In this document: positions 35,346-44,866 of the stretch, piece by piece
Layout: the number at the start of each line of letters is the position of its first letter
Numbering within the stretch: position 1 is the stretch's first letter
From: Bacteroidales bacterium
GTDB lineage: Bacteria; Bacteroidota; Bacteroidia; Bacteroidales; JAAUTT01
Reading direction: 5' to 3'
NCBI GenBank assembly: GCA_025361285.1
Contig: JANYAP010000053.1
Coordinates: 1 to 55,687 of the forward strand
DNA length: 55,687 bases
Position numbers and translations under genes: made by a program
The notes under the pieces: generated by a model
The model's database searches: none
The model's input: the letters and a program-made list of their open reading frames with translations, nothing else
What the model was told of the DNA's origin: nothing

Positions 35346-35518
35346 CATAATTATAACATTTTGATGCAAATATATGATTTTTTCTTGCTGGCATCAAGGC
35401 TAAATTCAATGTTAGCATTAGTGGTCATTTTAGTTGTTAATAATTAATGTATTGTATAGAAGCATAAATGCCGAAAAAATAGCCCTTACAACATGGTAAA
35501 GAAAAAGTTATTAACAAA

Positions 35519-35553
35519 GTGGTAAAAAGTGGTAAAAAGTGGAACTAAGTGGT
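35519..35553 (+). promoter_or_regulatory. MraZ-binding boxes, four AGTGG repeats at 10-bp spacing
   Basis: AGTGG occurs at 35519, 35529, 35539 and 35549, each followed by TAAAA-like spacers, an exact 10-bp period on one helix face. In E. coli MraZ binds TGGG-type repeats separated by 5 bases upstream of its own gene, and repression of the dcw operon follows. The layout here is the Bacteroidetes counterpart, ending 42 bases before the mraZ ATG. Confidence 0.85.
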
Positions 35554-35594
35554 AAAAAAGGTGTATTTTTACATCGTTTTGTAAATAATAAGTA

Positions 35595-36068
35595 ATGACA
35601 ATATTTATAGGAGATTACACCTGCAAGATTGACGCAAAAGGACGCGTTATGTTGCCATCGGCATTTAAAAAGCAGATGCCTACGGCTGCGCAGGATAAAT
35701 TTGTTGTAAAAAAGGATATTTACGAAAAGTGTTTGGTACTTTACCCAATGGACGAATGGGAGCGCCAAAACCAGTTAATTCAGCAAAATATAAACCCTTA
35801 TAATAATGAACATAGCAAATTTTTACGCGAATATTACAAAGATACTGCTGAAGTTGAGCTAGATAGCAATAATAGGTTTCTAATTCCATCTCGCCTGCTT
35901 AATTTGGCGAATGTTGACAAAGACCAGGAAGTAATTTTAGCAGGGCAACTGGGAAAGATAGAGATTTGGTCCAAAGAACTTTACGATAAAACCAGCGACG
36001 ATGTTGGCGACTTTGGCGAACTAGCAAATAAAATTCTTGGTGGAAAATTAAATAAATCGAACGAATGA
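35595..36068 (+). CDS. mraZ: Transcriptional regulator MraZ
   Basis: The 157-residue protein has two AbrB-like (SpoVT-AbrB) modules: IGDYTCKIDAKGRVMLPSAFKKQM (about 4-27) and VELDSNNRFLIPSRLLNLANVDK (about 80-102). MraZ is a DNA-binding ring protein that represses its own promoter and the downstream division and wall operon. It is first in the cluster, with its boxes at 35519-35553, and its stop overlaps the rsmH start by four bases (ATGA). Confidence 0.96.
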   Translation: MTIFIGDYTCKIDAKGRVMLPSAFKKQMPTAAQDKFVVKKDIYEKCLVLYPMDEWERQNQLIQQNINPYNNEHSKFLREYYKDTAEVELDSNNRFLIPSRLLNLANVDKDQEVILAGQLGKIEIWSKELYDKTSDDVGDFGELANKILGGKLNKSNE

Positions 36069-36979
36069 CAGCCTATCACACACCGGTATTATTGCTCGAA
36101 AGTGTTGAGGGTTTAAACATTAGGCCTAACGGTGTGTACGTAGATGTAACTTTTGGGGGTGGAGGTCATTCTGCCGAAATATTAAAACATCTCGAAAACG
36201 GCAAACTCGTTGCTTTCGATCAGGATCTAGATGCATCGGAAAACGAAATAGACGATAGCAGATTAATATTGTGCCGAGGGAACTTCAGATTTCTAAAAAA
36301 CTTCTTGCAATATAATGGCATAACCAAAATTGATGGTTTGCTAGCCGATTTAGGAGTGTCGTCGCACCACTTCGATACCGCAGCACGAGGGTTTACCTTT
36401 CAAGGCAATTCGCCATTGGATATGCGTATGAATCAATCGGCTAAACTAACAGCCAGCGATGTTTTAAACCAATATACATTCGAAAGGCTTCGAAGTGTTT
36501 TTCGCGAATATGGCGAAGTTGATAATGCTAACCGATTGGCAAACATTATTGTAGCAGCTCGCGAGCAAACAATTTTCGCCACCAGCAACCAGTTTATTGA
36601 AGTTATAAAACCTTGTGTTCCACGAGGTGCCGAAAACAAGTATATGGCGAAGGTTTACCAGGCGTTGCGTATTGAAGTAAACCGCGAACTGGAAGCGCTT
36701 AAGTTGATGCTAAACCAATGTACTGAAGTTATGGATATAGGTAGCCGACTGGTGGTTATAACATACCATTCTTTGGAGGACCGAATAGTAAAGAACTTTA
36801 CCAAAGCTGGTAATTTCGATGGAAAAATGGAAAAAGATTTCTTCGGAAATGCCATATCGCCTTTTAAGCCAATAAGCAATAAAATTACTATTCCGTCGGA
36901 ACACGAGATTGGAATAAATAGTAGGGCGCGAAGCGCAAAATTACGCATTGCCGAACGCATTGAAATTAAACCCAACTAA
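36065..36979 (+). CDS. rsmH: 16S rRNA m4C1402 methyltransferase RsmH (MraW)
   Basis: A SAM-dependent methyltransferase for the N4 position of C1402 in 16S rRNA. The SAM-binding loop is YVDVTFGGGGHSAEIL (near residue 22). The family blocks DGLLADLGVSSHHFD, RGFTFQGNSPLDMRM and VVITYHSLEDRIVKNF follow. The inserted helical lid (about 110-210) and the length of 304 are typical. It is translationally coupled to mraZ (4-base overlap) and lies 3 bases from ftsL. Confidence 0.97.
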   Translation: MTAYHTPVLLLESVEGLNIRPNGVYVDVTFGGGGHSAEILKHLENGKLVAFDQDLDASENEIDDSRLILCRGNFRFLKNFLQYNGITKIDGLLADLGVSSHHFDTAARGFTFQGNSPLDMRMNQSAKLTASDVLNQYTFERLRSVFREYGEVDNANRLANIIVAAREQTIFATSNQFIEVIKPCVPRGAENKYMAKVYQALRIEVNRELEALKLMLNQCTEVMDIGSRLVVITYHSLEDRIVKNFTKAGNFDGKMEKDFFGNAISPFKPISNKITIPSEHEIGINSRARSAKLRIAERIEIKPN

Positions 36980-36982
36980 TTA

Positions 36983-37354
36983 ATGGCCAAGGAGAAAGAT
37001 ATAGAATTTATTGACTCGAAAGCTGAAAACTCCGACGAGAAAAAGACATCGTTTAAGGACATACTCGATGGAACAATTATAACTCGCTCGTCGATAGTTA
37101 ATCAGCTACCATTCATTCTGTTTCTGGCGTTTTTGGCAGCCATATACATTGGTAACACATATCATGCAGAAAGGGTAGTTCGCGATTTAACCAAACTTCA
37201 ACAGGAAGTTAAGGATTTGCGTGCCGAATCGATTACAACTGCTTCGGAACTTATGTTTATGAGTAAACAATCGGAAGTAATAAAAATGGTGCGCTCAGCC
37301 AATTTAAATTTGGAAGAATCGGTGAAACCGCCTATAAAGATAAAGAGGTACTGA
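36983..37354 (+). CDS. ftsL: FtsL-like cell-division protein
   Basis: The 123-residue protein has a cytoplasmic N-terminus, a single membrane segment (about 44-59, QLPFILFLAFLAAIYIG), and a periplasmic leucine-rich coiled coil (LTKLQQEVKDLRAES). This layout, together with its place between rsmH and ftsI, identifies it as FtsL, which joins FtsB and FtsQ in the divisome core. Sequence similarity of FtsL is low in all phyla, so position carries much of the weight. The gap to ftsI is filled by a 7-bp array (37356-37390). Confidence 0.85.
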   Translation: MAKEKDIEFIDSKAENSDEKKTSFKDILDGTIITRSSIVNQLPFILFLAFLAAIYIGNTYHAERVVRDLTKLQQEVKDLRAESITTASELMFMSKQSEVIKMVRSANLNLEESVKPPIKIKRY

Positions 37355-37355
37355 T

Positions 37356-37390
37356 AATTGTCAATTAAAAATTATCAATTAAAAATATCA
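37356..37390. repeat. 7-bp array in the ftsL-ftsI junction
   Basis: Five units of 7 bp: AATTGTC, AATTAAA, AATTATC, AATTAAA, AATATCA. The array fills the gap between the ftsL stop and the GTG start of ftsI almost exactly, so it lies where the ftsI ribosome-binding site should be. Confidence 0.75.
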
Positions 37391-37393
37391 TAG

Positions 37394-39511
37394 GTGTCAG
37401 TAAAAAAGGAAATATTGTTGCGTGTGGGAATGGTTTACTTCTGTTTCCTGCTTTTGGGGTTAGCAATAATCGCGAGGGTGGTGTATATTCAGTTTGTACA
37501 AGGTGCTGAATATAAGCAGAAAGAAAAATCAATATCACTCAAGGATATTACTATAGACCCTAACAGAGGCGACATTCTGGCTACCGATGGGCGTTTATTG
37601 GCAACTAGCATTCCGAATTACGAAATACGCATGGATATGAGGGCTAAAGGCCTTTTGAAGGAAGATTTCTACCAAAACCTCGATTCGTTGGCTCTTTGCC
37701 TTGCCAAACTATTGGGCGACAAGCCTAAAAGCATGTATAAACAGGAGTTAGCGCAAGCATACCGCGAAGGAAAACGCTTCTTTTTAGTTAAACGGCGAGT
37801 TGATTACATCGAATTGAAAGCTTTGAAGAAATTTCCATTGTTCAGGCTTGGCAAAAACAAAAGTGGAATGATGGCTATGCAGGAAAACCAACGGTTTCAG
37901 CCCCATGTAGGACTAGCCTCGCGCACAATTGGCTATTTAAACAAGGGCGATGCTGGCAACGTGGTTGGTATTGAAGGTAGTTTCGACAACGATTTGCGCG
38001 GTGTTAAAGGTGTACGGCTTATGCAAGTGCTTTCGGGTGGCGTATTAATGCCAATAAGCGATGATAACGAAGTGGAACCAAAGGACGGATACGATATTTT
38101 AACTTCCATAGATGTTAATATTCAAGATGTTGCAGAAAGTGCACTTCGCAAGCAATTGTCTGTTCACAACGCGCACCACGGATGTGCAATTCTTATGGAA
38201 GTTAAAACCGGTGATATTAAGGCTATTACAAATCTCGAAAAGGACGAATACGGCAATTATCGCGAGCTATATAACTATGCCATAGGCGAAAGCACCGAGC
38301 CTGGTTCGACATTTAAGTTAGCGTCGCTAATGGCGGCTTTCGAGGATGGGTATATTCAACTTACCGACACTATCGACACCGAGAATGGCACGGTAACGTA
38401 TTACGGCAAAACCATTCGCGACCACGACGACAAAGGCCTAGGTAAAATAACTGTGCAACAAGTGTTTGAACATTCATCGAACGTTGGCGTGGTAAAAATT
38501 ATTAAGAAATTTTATTCCGGAAAGGAACGCCAATTTATTGATAGACTTTACGGTATGAAGCTAAACCAAAAGCTAAACCTCGACATTAAGGGCGAAGCAA
38601 CGCCCGACATTAAATACCCTGGCGACAAGCTATGGTCGGGCATTTCGCTGCCAATGATGTCGTACGGTTACGAGGTTAAAATGGCTCCTATTCACATACT
38701 TGCATTTTACAACGCAATTGCCAATAATGGCAAAATGGTTAAGCCAAGGTTTGTTAAAGAGGTAAAGTATCACGAAAAAACGATAAAAACAATTGATACA
38801 GAAGTTATTGAATCGTCAATTTGTTCGCGTTCCACATTAAAAAAGGCACGAGCAATGTTGGAAGGGGTTGTTGAACGCGGAACAGCAAAAAACCTCAGCG
38901 GCGATGCTTTTAAAATAGCCGGAAAAACTGGCACAGCACAGATAGCAAAGCTAAAATACGGTTACAAAACCTCGGAAGGTGTTACCTATCAAGCATCGTT
39001 TGTAGGTTATTTTCCGGCCGATAACCCATTGTATTCGTGCATTGTAGTTGTAAATTCGCCATCGAACAGCGTGTATTATGGCAACGTGGTAGCAGGTCCG
39101 GTTTTTAAGGAAATTGCCGATAAAGTTTACTCAACAAGCCTCGACATTCAACCAATGTTGGATTCTGATAATGAATTAGTTGATTTGCCATTTTCGAAAA
39201 CAGGTTTAAAGAAAGATCTCGACTATGTTTTCGATAAGCTTGATATTGATGTAGATGACTCGAAAGCAAAATCGAGTTGGATTTCGACATCGAAAACTGA
39301 GGGTAAAATTAAATACAACAATCGTGTAATACAGAAAAACCTTGTACCGAACGTAGTTGATATGGGTTTGAGCGACGCCATGTTTCTGCTCGAAAATGCT
39401 GGTTTACGCGTAATTGTAAAGGGACGAGGCAAAGTAGTTAGTCAATCGGTTTCGCCTGGCGTAAAGGTAAAAACCGGAGAATCAATAACTTTAGACATGA
39501 GCTTAGGATGA
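37394..39511 (+). CDS. ftsI: Penicillin-binding protein 3 / FtsI-type transpeptidase with PASTA domain
   Basis: The septal transpeptidase that cross-links new peptidoglycan. A membrane anchor covers about 10-32; the dimerisation domain begins near 55 (ITIDPNRGDILATDG). The penicillin-binding domain has the three motifs: Ser305-Thr-Phe-Lys308 (EPGSTFKLAS), SSN (HSSNVGVV) and KTGTAQ. A PASTA domain occupies about 650-705, as in many Bacteroidetes FtsI proteins. The start is a GTG at 37394, chosen because it yields the anchor. It overlaps murE by four bases. It is 705 residues long, normal for the PASTA-bearing form. Confidence 0.95.
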   Translation: MSVKKEILLRVGMVYFCFLLLGLAIIARVVYIQFVQGAEYKQKEKSISLKDITIDPNRGDILATDGRLLATSIPNYEIRMDMRAKGLLKEDFYQNLDSLALCLAKLLGDKPKSMYKQELAQAYREGKRFFLVKRRVDYIELKALKKFPLFRLGKNKSGMMAMQENQRFQPHVGLASRTIGYLNKGDAGNVVGIEGSFDNDLRGVKGVRLMQVLSGGVLMPISDDNEVEPKDGYDILTSIDVNIQDVAESALRKQLSVHNAHHGCAILMEVKTGDIKAITNLEKDEYGNYRELYNYAIGESTEPGSTFKLASLMAAFEDGYIQLTDTIDTENGTVTYYGKTIRDHDDKGLGKITVQQVFEHSSNVGVVKIIKKFYSGKERQFIDRLYGMKLNQKLNLDIKGEATPDIKYPGDKLWSGISLPMMSYGYEVKMAPIHILAFYNAIANNGKMVKPRFVKEVKYHEKTIKTIDTEVIESSICSRSTLKKARAMLEGVVERGTAKNLSGDAFKIAGKTGTAQIAKLKYGYKTSEGVTYQASFVGYFPADNPLYSCIVVVNSPSNSVYYGNVVAGPVFKEIADKVYSTSLDIQPMLDSDNELVDLPFSKTGLKKDLDYVFDKLDIDVDDSKAKSSWISTSKTEGKIKYNNRVIQKNLVPNVVDMGLSDAMFLLENAGLRVIVKGRGKVVSQSVSPGVKVKTGESITLDMSLG

Positions 39512-40974
39512 AGACACTAGCAGAAATTATAGAAAAGCTAAAAGTGAAGCAACTAATTGGAAACGAAAACGTTGCTATTTCGAGCGTATGTTTCGATTCG
39601 CGAAAAGTAACGGACGGAAGTTTGTTTGTGGCTACTCGCGGCACGCAAACCGATGGACATCAGTTTATTGCAATTGCAATTGAAAAAGGTGCCGTGGCAA
39701 TTGTTTGCGAGCAAATGCCAACGAACACACCAACCAACGTAACTTTTGTTTTGGTTAACGATTCGGCTAATGCGCTTGGCTATATTGCATCGGCATTTTA
39801 CGGCAATCCGTCGTTGTTCTTAAACCTTGTTGGCATTACCGGAACTAACGGCAAAACCACTACAGCCACCCTGTTATACCGTATGTTTAAGCAACTTGGC
39901 TATAAGGTGGGTTTAATATCGACAGTTAAATATTTTGTGAACAATACCGAAGTAGAAGCTACGCACACAACGCCCGATGCATTGCAGCTTAACAAGTTAA
40001 TGAGCGAAATGGTTTCCGAAGGATGCGAATATTGCTTTATGGAAGTAAGCTCGCATTCGGTTGTGCAGCACCGTATTGCAGGCTTAACGTTTGCTGGCGG
40101 TATTTTTTCGAACCTTACACACGACCATCTCGATTTTCATAAAACATTCGACGAATATCTTAAAGCTAAACAGTTATTTTTTAACCAATTACCATCTCAT
40201 TCGTTCGCGTTAACAAATATCGACGACAGAAACGGTAAAATAATGGTTCAGAATACAAAGGCGAGCGTTAAAACATATACCCTTCGAGCAATGGCCGATT
40301 TTCGCTGCAAAGTGCTTGAAAGTCATTTCGATGGAACATTAATGACCATTAACAGTGCCGAAGTTTGGACACATTTTATTGGCGAATTTAATGCCTACAA
40401 CCTCACTGCAGTTTATGCTACAGCCATTTTACTTGGAGAAAAACACGACGACGTGCTCAGAATAATTTCGAACCTAACTGCTGTTTCTGGGCGTTTCGAA
40501 TACATACGGTCGCGCACTGGCATTACTGCCATTGTAGATTATGCTCACACACCCGATGCGCTCGACAATGTGTTGCGGTCTATAAACCAGATTAGAGGCG
40601 GTGCCGAGCAGTTGATTACCGTTGTTGGCGCTGGTGGCGATCGCGACCGCACTAAACGACCTGTAATGGCGCGCGTTGCAGCCGAAAATAGCACCAAAGT
40701 AATTTTAACCTCCGATAATCCTCGTAGCGAGAATCCAGAAGAAATAATTGCCGAAATGTTAACGGGTATTGATGCTTCGCTACAGCGAAAAGTGCTGCAT
40801 ATTACCGACCGACGCGAGGCAATACGCACAGCCTGCATGTTGGCACAAAAAGGCGATATTATACTTGTTGCCGGAAAAGGACACGAAGATTATCAGGAAA
40901 TTAAAGGTGTAAAACATCATTTCGATGATAAAGAGGTAATTGCAGAACAATTTGAAACACTAAGCCTTAACTAA
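39508..40974 (+). CDS. murE: UDP-MurNAc-tripeptide synthetase MurE
   Basis: MurE adds the third amino acid of the peptidoglycan stem peptide. The ATP loop is [16 protein letters not shown] near residue 110; the ligase core follows, and [11 protein letters not shown] at about residues 395-405 is present. The DNPR motif indicates meso-diaminopimelate as the residue added, as in most Gram-negatives, rather than lysine. At 488 residues it is complete. It overlaps ftsI by four bases, and mraY starts one base after its stop. murF, often next in other phyla, is absent here, as is usual in Bacteroidetes. Confidence 0.96.
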   Translation: MKTLAEIIEKLKVKQLIGNENVAISSVCFDSRKVTDGSLFVATRGTQTDGHQFIAIAIEKGAVAIVCEQMPTNTPTNVTFVLVNDSANALGYIASAFYGNPSLFLNLVGITGTNGKTTTATLLYRMFKQLGYKVGLISTVKYFVNNTEVEATHTTPDALQLNKLMSEMVSEGCEYCFMEVSSHSVVQHRIAGLTFAGGIFSNLTHDHLDFHKTFDEYLKAKQLFFNQLPSHSFALTNIDDRNGKIMVQNTKASVKTYTLRAMADFRCKVLESHFDGTLMTINSAEVWTHFIGEFNAYNLTAVYATAILLGEKHDDVLRIISNLTAVSGRFEYIRSRTGITAIVDYAHTPDALDNVLRSINQIRGGAEQLITVVGAGGDRDRTKRPVMARVAAENSTKVILTSDNPRSENPEEIIAEMLTGIDASLQRKVLHITDRREAIRTACMLAQKGDIILVAGKGHEDYQEIKGVKHHFDDKEVIAEQFETLSLN

Positions 40975-40975
40975 T

Positions 40976-42232
40976 ATGCTGTACTATTTATTTAATTATC
41001 TCGAACAGTTCGACTTCCCTGGTGCACGAATGTTTCAATACATTTCGTTTCGGTCGTCGTTGGCAATCATTACATCGGTGCTAATTGCTTTGATTATCGG
41101 GAAACGAATAATACAATACCTTCAGCGAAAGCAGGTTGGCGAAACAATACGCGAGCTTGGACTCGAAGGTCAAATGGCCAAGAAAGGCACGCCAACAATG
41201 GGCGGTATAATTATTTTAATTTCGATATTAGTCCCCACGCTCTTGTTTTGCGACTTACTAAATGTGTATGTGATACTTATGATTATTACAACCGTTTGGC
41301 TGGGCTTTATCGGTTTTATGGACGATTACATTAAAGTATTTAAAAAGGACAAAAAAGGACTGAAAGGTAAGTTTAAAATTCTGGGACAGATATCGTTAGG
41401 CATTATTGTTGGGTTAACTTTCTATTTCTCGCCACAGGTGGTTGTTAGAGAAAAGGCAGCAACGCCAACCGTGCTTCAGCAACAATTATTAGCCAATGAC
41501 AATAATGCCGAAACTTCTGCAAAGCCTGTTGCCATAGGTCGCGACATTAAAATAACCTCAACAACCATACCTTTTTTCAAGAACCAAGAATTTCATTACA
41601 AGCATATAATTGGATTTCTTGGTAATGAAGCGCAAAAACGTTGGGAATGGATTGTGGTAGTGTTAGTTGTAATATTAATTGTTACCGCAGTTTCCAACGG
41701 CGCAAATATTACCGATGGGTTGGACGGGCTAGCCTCAGGAACATCGGCAATTATAGGCGTTACGCTCGGAATTTTAGCGTACGTATCGGGGAACTTGATT
41801 TTCGCTAACTATTTAAATATAATGTACATACCAAATACTGGCGAATTAGTAATATTTATAAGCGCATTTATTGGCGCAACGGTGGGTTTTTTGTGGTACA
41901 ATACTTATCCGGCACAAGTGTTTATGGGCGATACAGGTAGTTTGTCGCTTGGCGGAATTATTGCGGTTTTTGCTATTTTAATTCGTAAAGAACTGTTAAT
42001 CCCTATATTATGTGGCATTTTTTTAGTCGAAAACCTGTCGGTAATAATGCAGGTTAGCTACTTTAAATATACACGAAAACGGTTTGGTGAAGGGCGTAGA
42101 ATATTCAAAATGGCTCCGTTACACCATCATTATCAAATGAAAGGATATCCGGAAGCGAAAATTGTTACCCGCTTTTGGATAATTGGAATTGTACTAGCTA
42201 TTTTAACCATAGTAACATTAAAAACCCGTTGA
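40976..42232 (+). CDS. mraY: Phospho-MurNAc-pentapeptide transferase MraY
   Basis: An integral membrane enzyme that attaches phospho-MurNAc-pentapeptide to undecaprenyl phosphate, giving lipid I. About ten membrane segments are visible. Catalytic and binding motifs: GFMDDYIKV (two Asp), [22 protein letters not shown] and the histidine-rich [14 protein letters not shown]. At 418 residues it is longer than the E. coli form because of a loop at about 155-215, a feature common in Bacteroidetes. It starts one base after murE and is followed by murD after 19 bases. Confidence 0.97.
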   Translation: MLYYLFNYLEQFDFPGARMFQYISFRSSLAIITSVLIALIIGKRIIQYLQRKQVGETIRELGLEGQMAKKGTPTMGGIIILISILVPTLLFCDLLNVYVILMIITTVWLGFIGFMDDYIKVFKKDKKGLKGKFKILGQISLGIIVGLTFYFSPQVVVREKAATPTVLQQQLLANDNNAETSAKPVAIGRDIKITSTTIPFFKNQEFHYKHIIGFLGNEAQKRWEWIVVVLVVILIVTAVSNGANITDGLDGLASGTSAIIGVTLGILAYVSGNLIFANYLNIMYIPNTGELVIFISAFIGATVGFLWYNTYPAQVFMGDTGSLSLGGIIAVFAILIRKELLIPILCGIFLVENLSVIMQVSYFKYTRKRFGEGRRIFKMAPLHHHYQMKGYPEAKIVTRFWIIGIVLAILTIVTLKTR

Positions 42233-42251
42233 TTAACAACAACCTACAACA

Positions 42252-43592
42252 ATGACAGATATTAAACGAATTGTAGTTCTGGGAGGTGCCGAAAGTGGCG
42301 TTGGTGCTGCAGTGCTAGCCAAATTGAAAGGTTTCGAGGTTTTTTTGTCCGATTCGGGAATAATTCGAGGGAAATACAAGGAAGTGCTTGAGGCTTACGA
42401 TATTGATTTTGAGGAAGGTAAACACACCTCAAATAAAATTATGGATGCTGCGGAAGTTATAAAAAGCCCAGGAATATCCGAAAAAGTTGAGATAGTTAAA
42501 TCGTTGAGAGATAAAAAGATACCTATTATTTCGGAAATTGAATTTGCAGGAAGATATACCACCGCCAAAAAGATTTGCATTACTGGAAGCAACGGCAAAA
42601 CCACCACCGCCACGCTTATTCATCACATGATGAAAAAAGCAGGCATGAACGTTGGCTTAGCAGGCAATGTTGGCGAAAGCTTTGCAATGCAGGTTGCAAC
42701 ACAAAACTACGATTATTATGTTATTGAACTAAGTAGCTTTCAGTTAGACGGGATGTTCGATTTTACTGCCGATATTGCAATACTACTGAACATTACGCCC
42801 GACCATTTAGATAGGTACGATTACGAATTGCAAAATTATGTCGATTCGAAATTTCGCATAATAAATAATTTAAATCAGGACAATTTTTTCATCTTTTGTT
42901 CCGACGACGATATAACTATCAAGGAGTTAGAAAAAATTGTAACTACCGCTCAAAAACTTCCATTCTCAATAAAAACAGCAACAACTACCGCATTTATCGA
43001 GAATAACTACATGAATATCAATTATCGTGGCGACGATTTCACCATCTCGCTCGATGAATTGTCGCTTCGTGGAAAACACAATATATACAATTCCATGGCC
43101 GCAGGTATTGCAGGCAGGGTTCTAGATATACGAAAAGATATTATCCGCGAAAGCTTAATCGATTTTCAAGGTGTTGAACATCGCTTGGAACACGTTCTAA
43201 AAATACATGACGTCGATTTTATTAACGACTCGAAGGCAACTAACATTAATTCAGCATGGTACGCTCTCGAAAGCATGTCAACCCCTACTGTATGGATTGT
43301 TGGCGGACAAGATAAAGGCAACGATTACGCCGAACTAGCCGAGCTTGTAAAACAGAAAGTTAAGGCTATTGTTTGTTTAGGAATCGACAACTCAAAGATT
43401 ATTAAGGCTTTCGATGGTTTGGTGCCAACTATTATCGAAACCAAATCGATGAATGAGGCAGTAAAAAACTGCTACAAACTAGCTAAAAAAGGCGAAACAG
43501 TATTATTATCACCGGCTTGCGCAAGTTTCGATTTGTTCGAAAACTACGAAGACCGCGGAAGCCAGTTTAAAGAATGTGTGAGAGAATTGTAG
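42252..43592 (+). CDS. murD: UDP-MurNAc-L-Ala:D-Glu ligase MurD
   Basis: This adds D-glutamate to UDP-MurNAc-L-alanine. An N-terminal Rossmann domain (RIVVLGGAESGVGAAVLA) is followed by the ATP loop [13 protein letters not shown] (near residue 110), the central ligase domain and a C-terminal domain with the SKATN element (FINDSKATNINSAW). The length of 446 is normal. It is followed by a perfect 41-bp palindrome and then ftsW. Confidence 0.96.
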   Translation: MTDIKRIVVLGGAESGVGAAVLAKLKGFEVFLSDSGIIRGKYKEVLEAYDIDFEEGKHTSNKIMDAAEVIKSPGISEKVEIVKSLRDKKIPIISEIEFAGRYTTAKKICITGSNGKTTTATLIHHMMKKAGMNVGLAGNVGESFAMQVATQNYDYYVIELSSFQLDGMFDFTADIAILLNITPDHLDRYDYELQNYVDSKFRIINNLNQDNFFIFCSDDDITIKELEKIVTTAQKLPFSIKTATTTAFIENNYMNINYRGDDFTISLDELSLRGKHNIYNSMAAGIAGRVLDIRKDIIRESLIDFQGVEHRLEHVLKIHDVDFINDSKATNINSAWYALESMSTPTVWIVGGQDKGNDYAELAELVKQKVKAIVCLGIDNSKIIKAFDGLVPTIIETKSMNEAVKNCYKLAKKGETVLLSPACASFDLFENYEDRGSQFKECVREL

Positions 43593-43595
43593 TAT

Positions 43596-43637
43596 AGTAC
43601 CAAGTACTTAGTACTAAGTACTAAGTACTTGGTACTA
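43596..43637. repeat. Perfect palindromic 7-bp array between murD and ftsW
   Basis: Six 7-bp units: AGTACCA, AGTACTT, AGTACTA, AGTACTA, AGTACTT, GGTACTA. The first 41 bases (43596-43636) form a perfect palindrome around a single central base. It starts 3 bases after the murD stop and ends 14 bases before the ftsW ATG, and would form a stable hairpin in the message. Confidence 0.85.
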
Positions 43638-43651
43638 AAAAAAATAGAAAA

Positions 43652-44866
43652 ATGACCGAAACACTACGTAAATACCTTAAAGGCGATGCCGTAATATGGG
43701 GAGTGATTGTATCACTGTCTGTTATTTCGTTGCTGGCGGTATATAGTTCAACCGGTACATTGGCATACAAATACCACGAAGGCAACACTGCGTTTTATGT
43801 GATGAAGCATTTTACGTTTCAATTTATAGGCTTAGTAATTATTTTCATAACTCATTTAATACCATACAAATACTATTCGCGCCTTTCGCAATTGCTTCTT
43901 CTATTAAGCATTCCGCTACTGGCGTTAACCTTAGTTTTTGGCCGAAATTTAAACGATGCATCGCGCTGGCTTACCATTCCTGGGCTGGGGTTTTCGTTTC
44001 AAACGTCCGATTTTGCAAAGTTGGCACTTATGATGTACATAGCGCGAATGCTGTCGCTTAAACAGGACGACATTAAAGATTTTAAAAAAGCTTTTCTGCC
44101 TATAATAATACCAGTTGGCGCGGTTTGCGTACTAATTTTACCTGCAAATTTATCAACGGCACTAATGGTATTTTTGGTAAGTGTAATACTAATGTTTGTA
44201 GGTCGTATATCGCTAAAGCACTTATCGTTATTGGGATTGGTGGGTGCCGTTTTCCTTGGTCTGTTCATTTGGTTAGCTCCTATGACAAAAACCACACTTG
44301 GACACCGCGTTGAAACTTGGAAACATCGCATAGAAACCTATACCACAGGCGGAAGCGTTGAAAAACAAGATAATTTTCAGGCCGAGCAAGCAAAAATTGC
44401 TATTGCAACGGGCGGCATTATTGGAAAAGGACCAGGTAAAAGCATGCAACGCAACTTCTTACCGCACCCGTATTCCGACTTTATTTATGCCATAATTATC
44501 GAAGAATACGGTCTTTCAGGCGGCGTATTAGTTTTAACACTCTACCTATGGTTACTTTTTCGGGCTGGCATTTTAGTTCGAAAAAGCGAAAGAACATTCC
44601 CTGCCTTTTTGGCGTTTGGCTTGGCATTGATACTAATTTTTCAGGCAATGACAAATATGGCAGTAGCTGTAAATTTATTCCCAGTAACGGGTCAAACCCT
44701 GCCAATAGTGAGCATGGGAGGCTCATCGATGCTATTTAGCTATTTCGCTCTAGGCATTATTTTAAGCGTTAGTAAAGGCATTAATAAGGTAGGCAAAACA
44801 GCCGAGCCTTCTAAAACAAATAACGAACATATAACAGAACATATAGAAGATGAACAACCCGAATAA
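43652..44866 (+). CDS. ftsW: Peptidoglycan glycosyltransferase FtsW
   Basis: A SEDS-family polymerase that extends septal glycan strands with FtsI as partner. The 404-residue protein has about ten membrane segments. SEDS landmarks: DASRWLTIPGLGFSFQTSDFAKLAL, GGIIGKGPGKSMQRNFLPHPYSDFIYAIIIEEYG, and SMGGSSMLFSYFALG near the end. A hydrophilic tail follows. It overlaps murG by 17 bases. Its leader contains the 41-bp palindrome, so its translation may be tuned by RNA structure. Confidence 0.96.
   Translation: MTETLRKYLKGDAVIWGVIVSLSVISLLAVYSSTGTLAYKYHEGNTAFYVMKHFTFQFIGLVIIFITHLIPYKYYSRLSQLLLLLSIPLLALTLVFGRNLNDASRWLTIPGLGFSFQTSDFAKLALMMYIARMLSLKQDDIKDFKKAFLPIIIPVGAVCVLILPANLSTALMVFLVSVILMFVGRISLKHLSLLGLVGAVFLGLFIWLAPMTKTTLGHRVETWKHRIETYTTGGSVEKQDNFQAEQAKIAIATGGIIGKGPGKSMQRNFLPHPYSDFIYAIIIEEYGLSGGVLVLTLYLWLLFRAGILVRKSERTFPAFLAFGLALILIFQAMTNMAVAVNLFPVTGQTLPIVSMGGSSMLFSYFALGIILSVSKGINKVGKTAEPSKTNNEHITEHIEDEQPE

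Noticed and set aside
39508-40976. Absence of murF between murE and mraY as a deletion
   Set aside because: murE and mraY are only one base apart, and a dcw cluster without murF is usual in Bacteroidetes.
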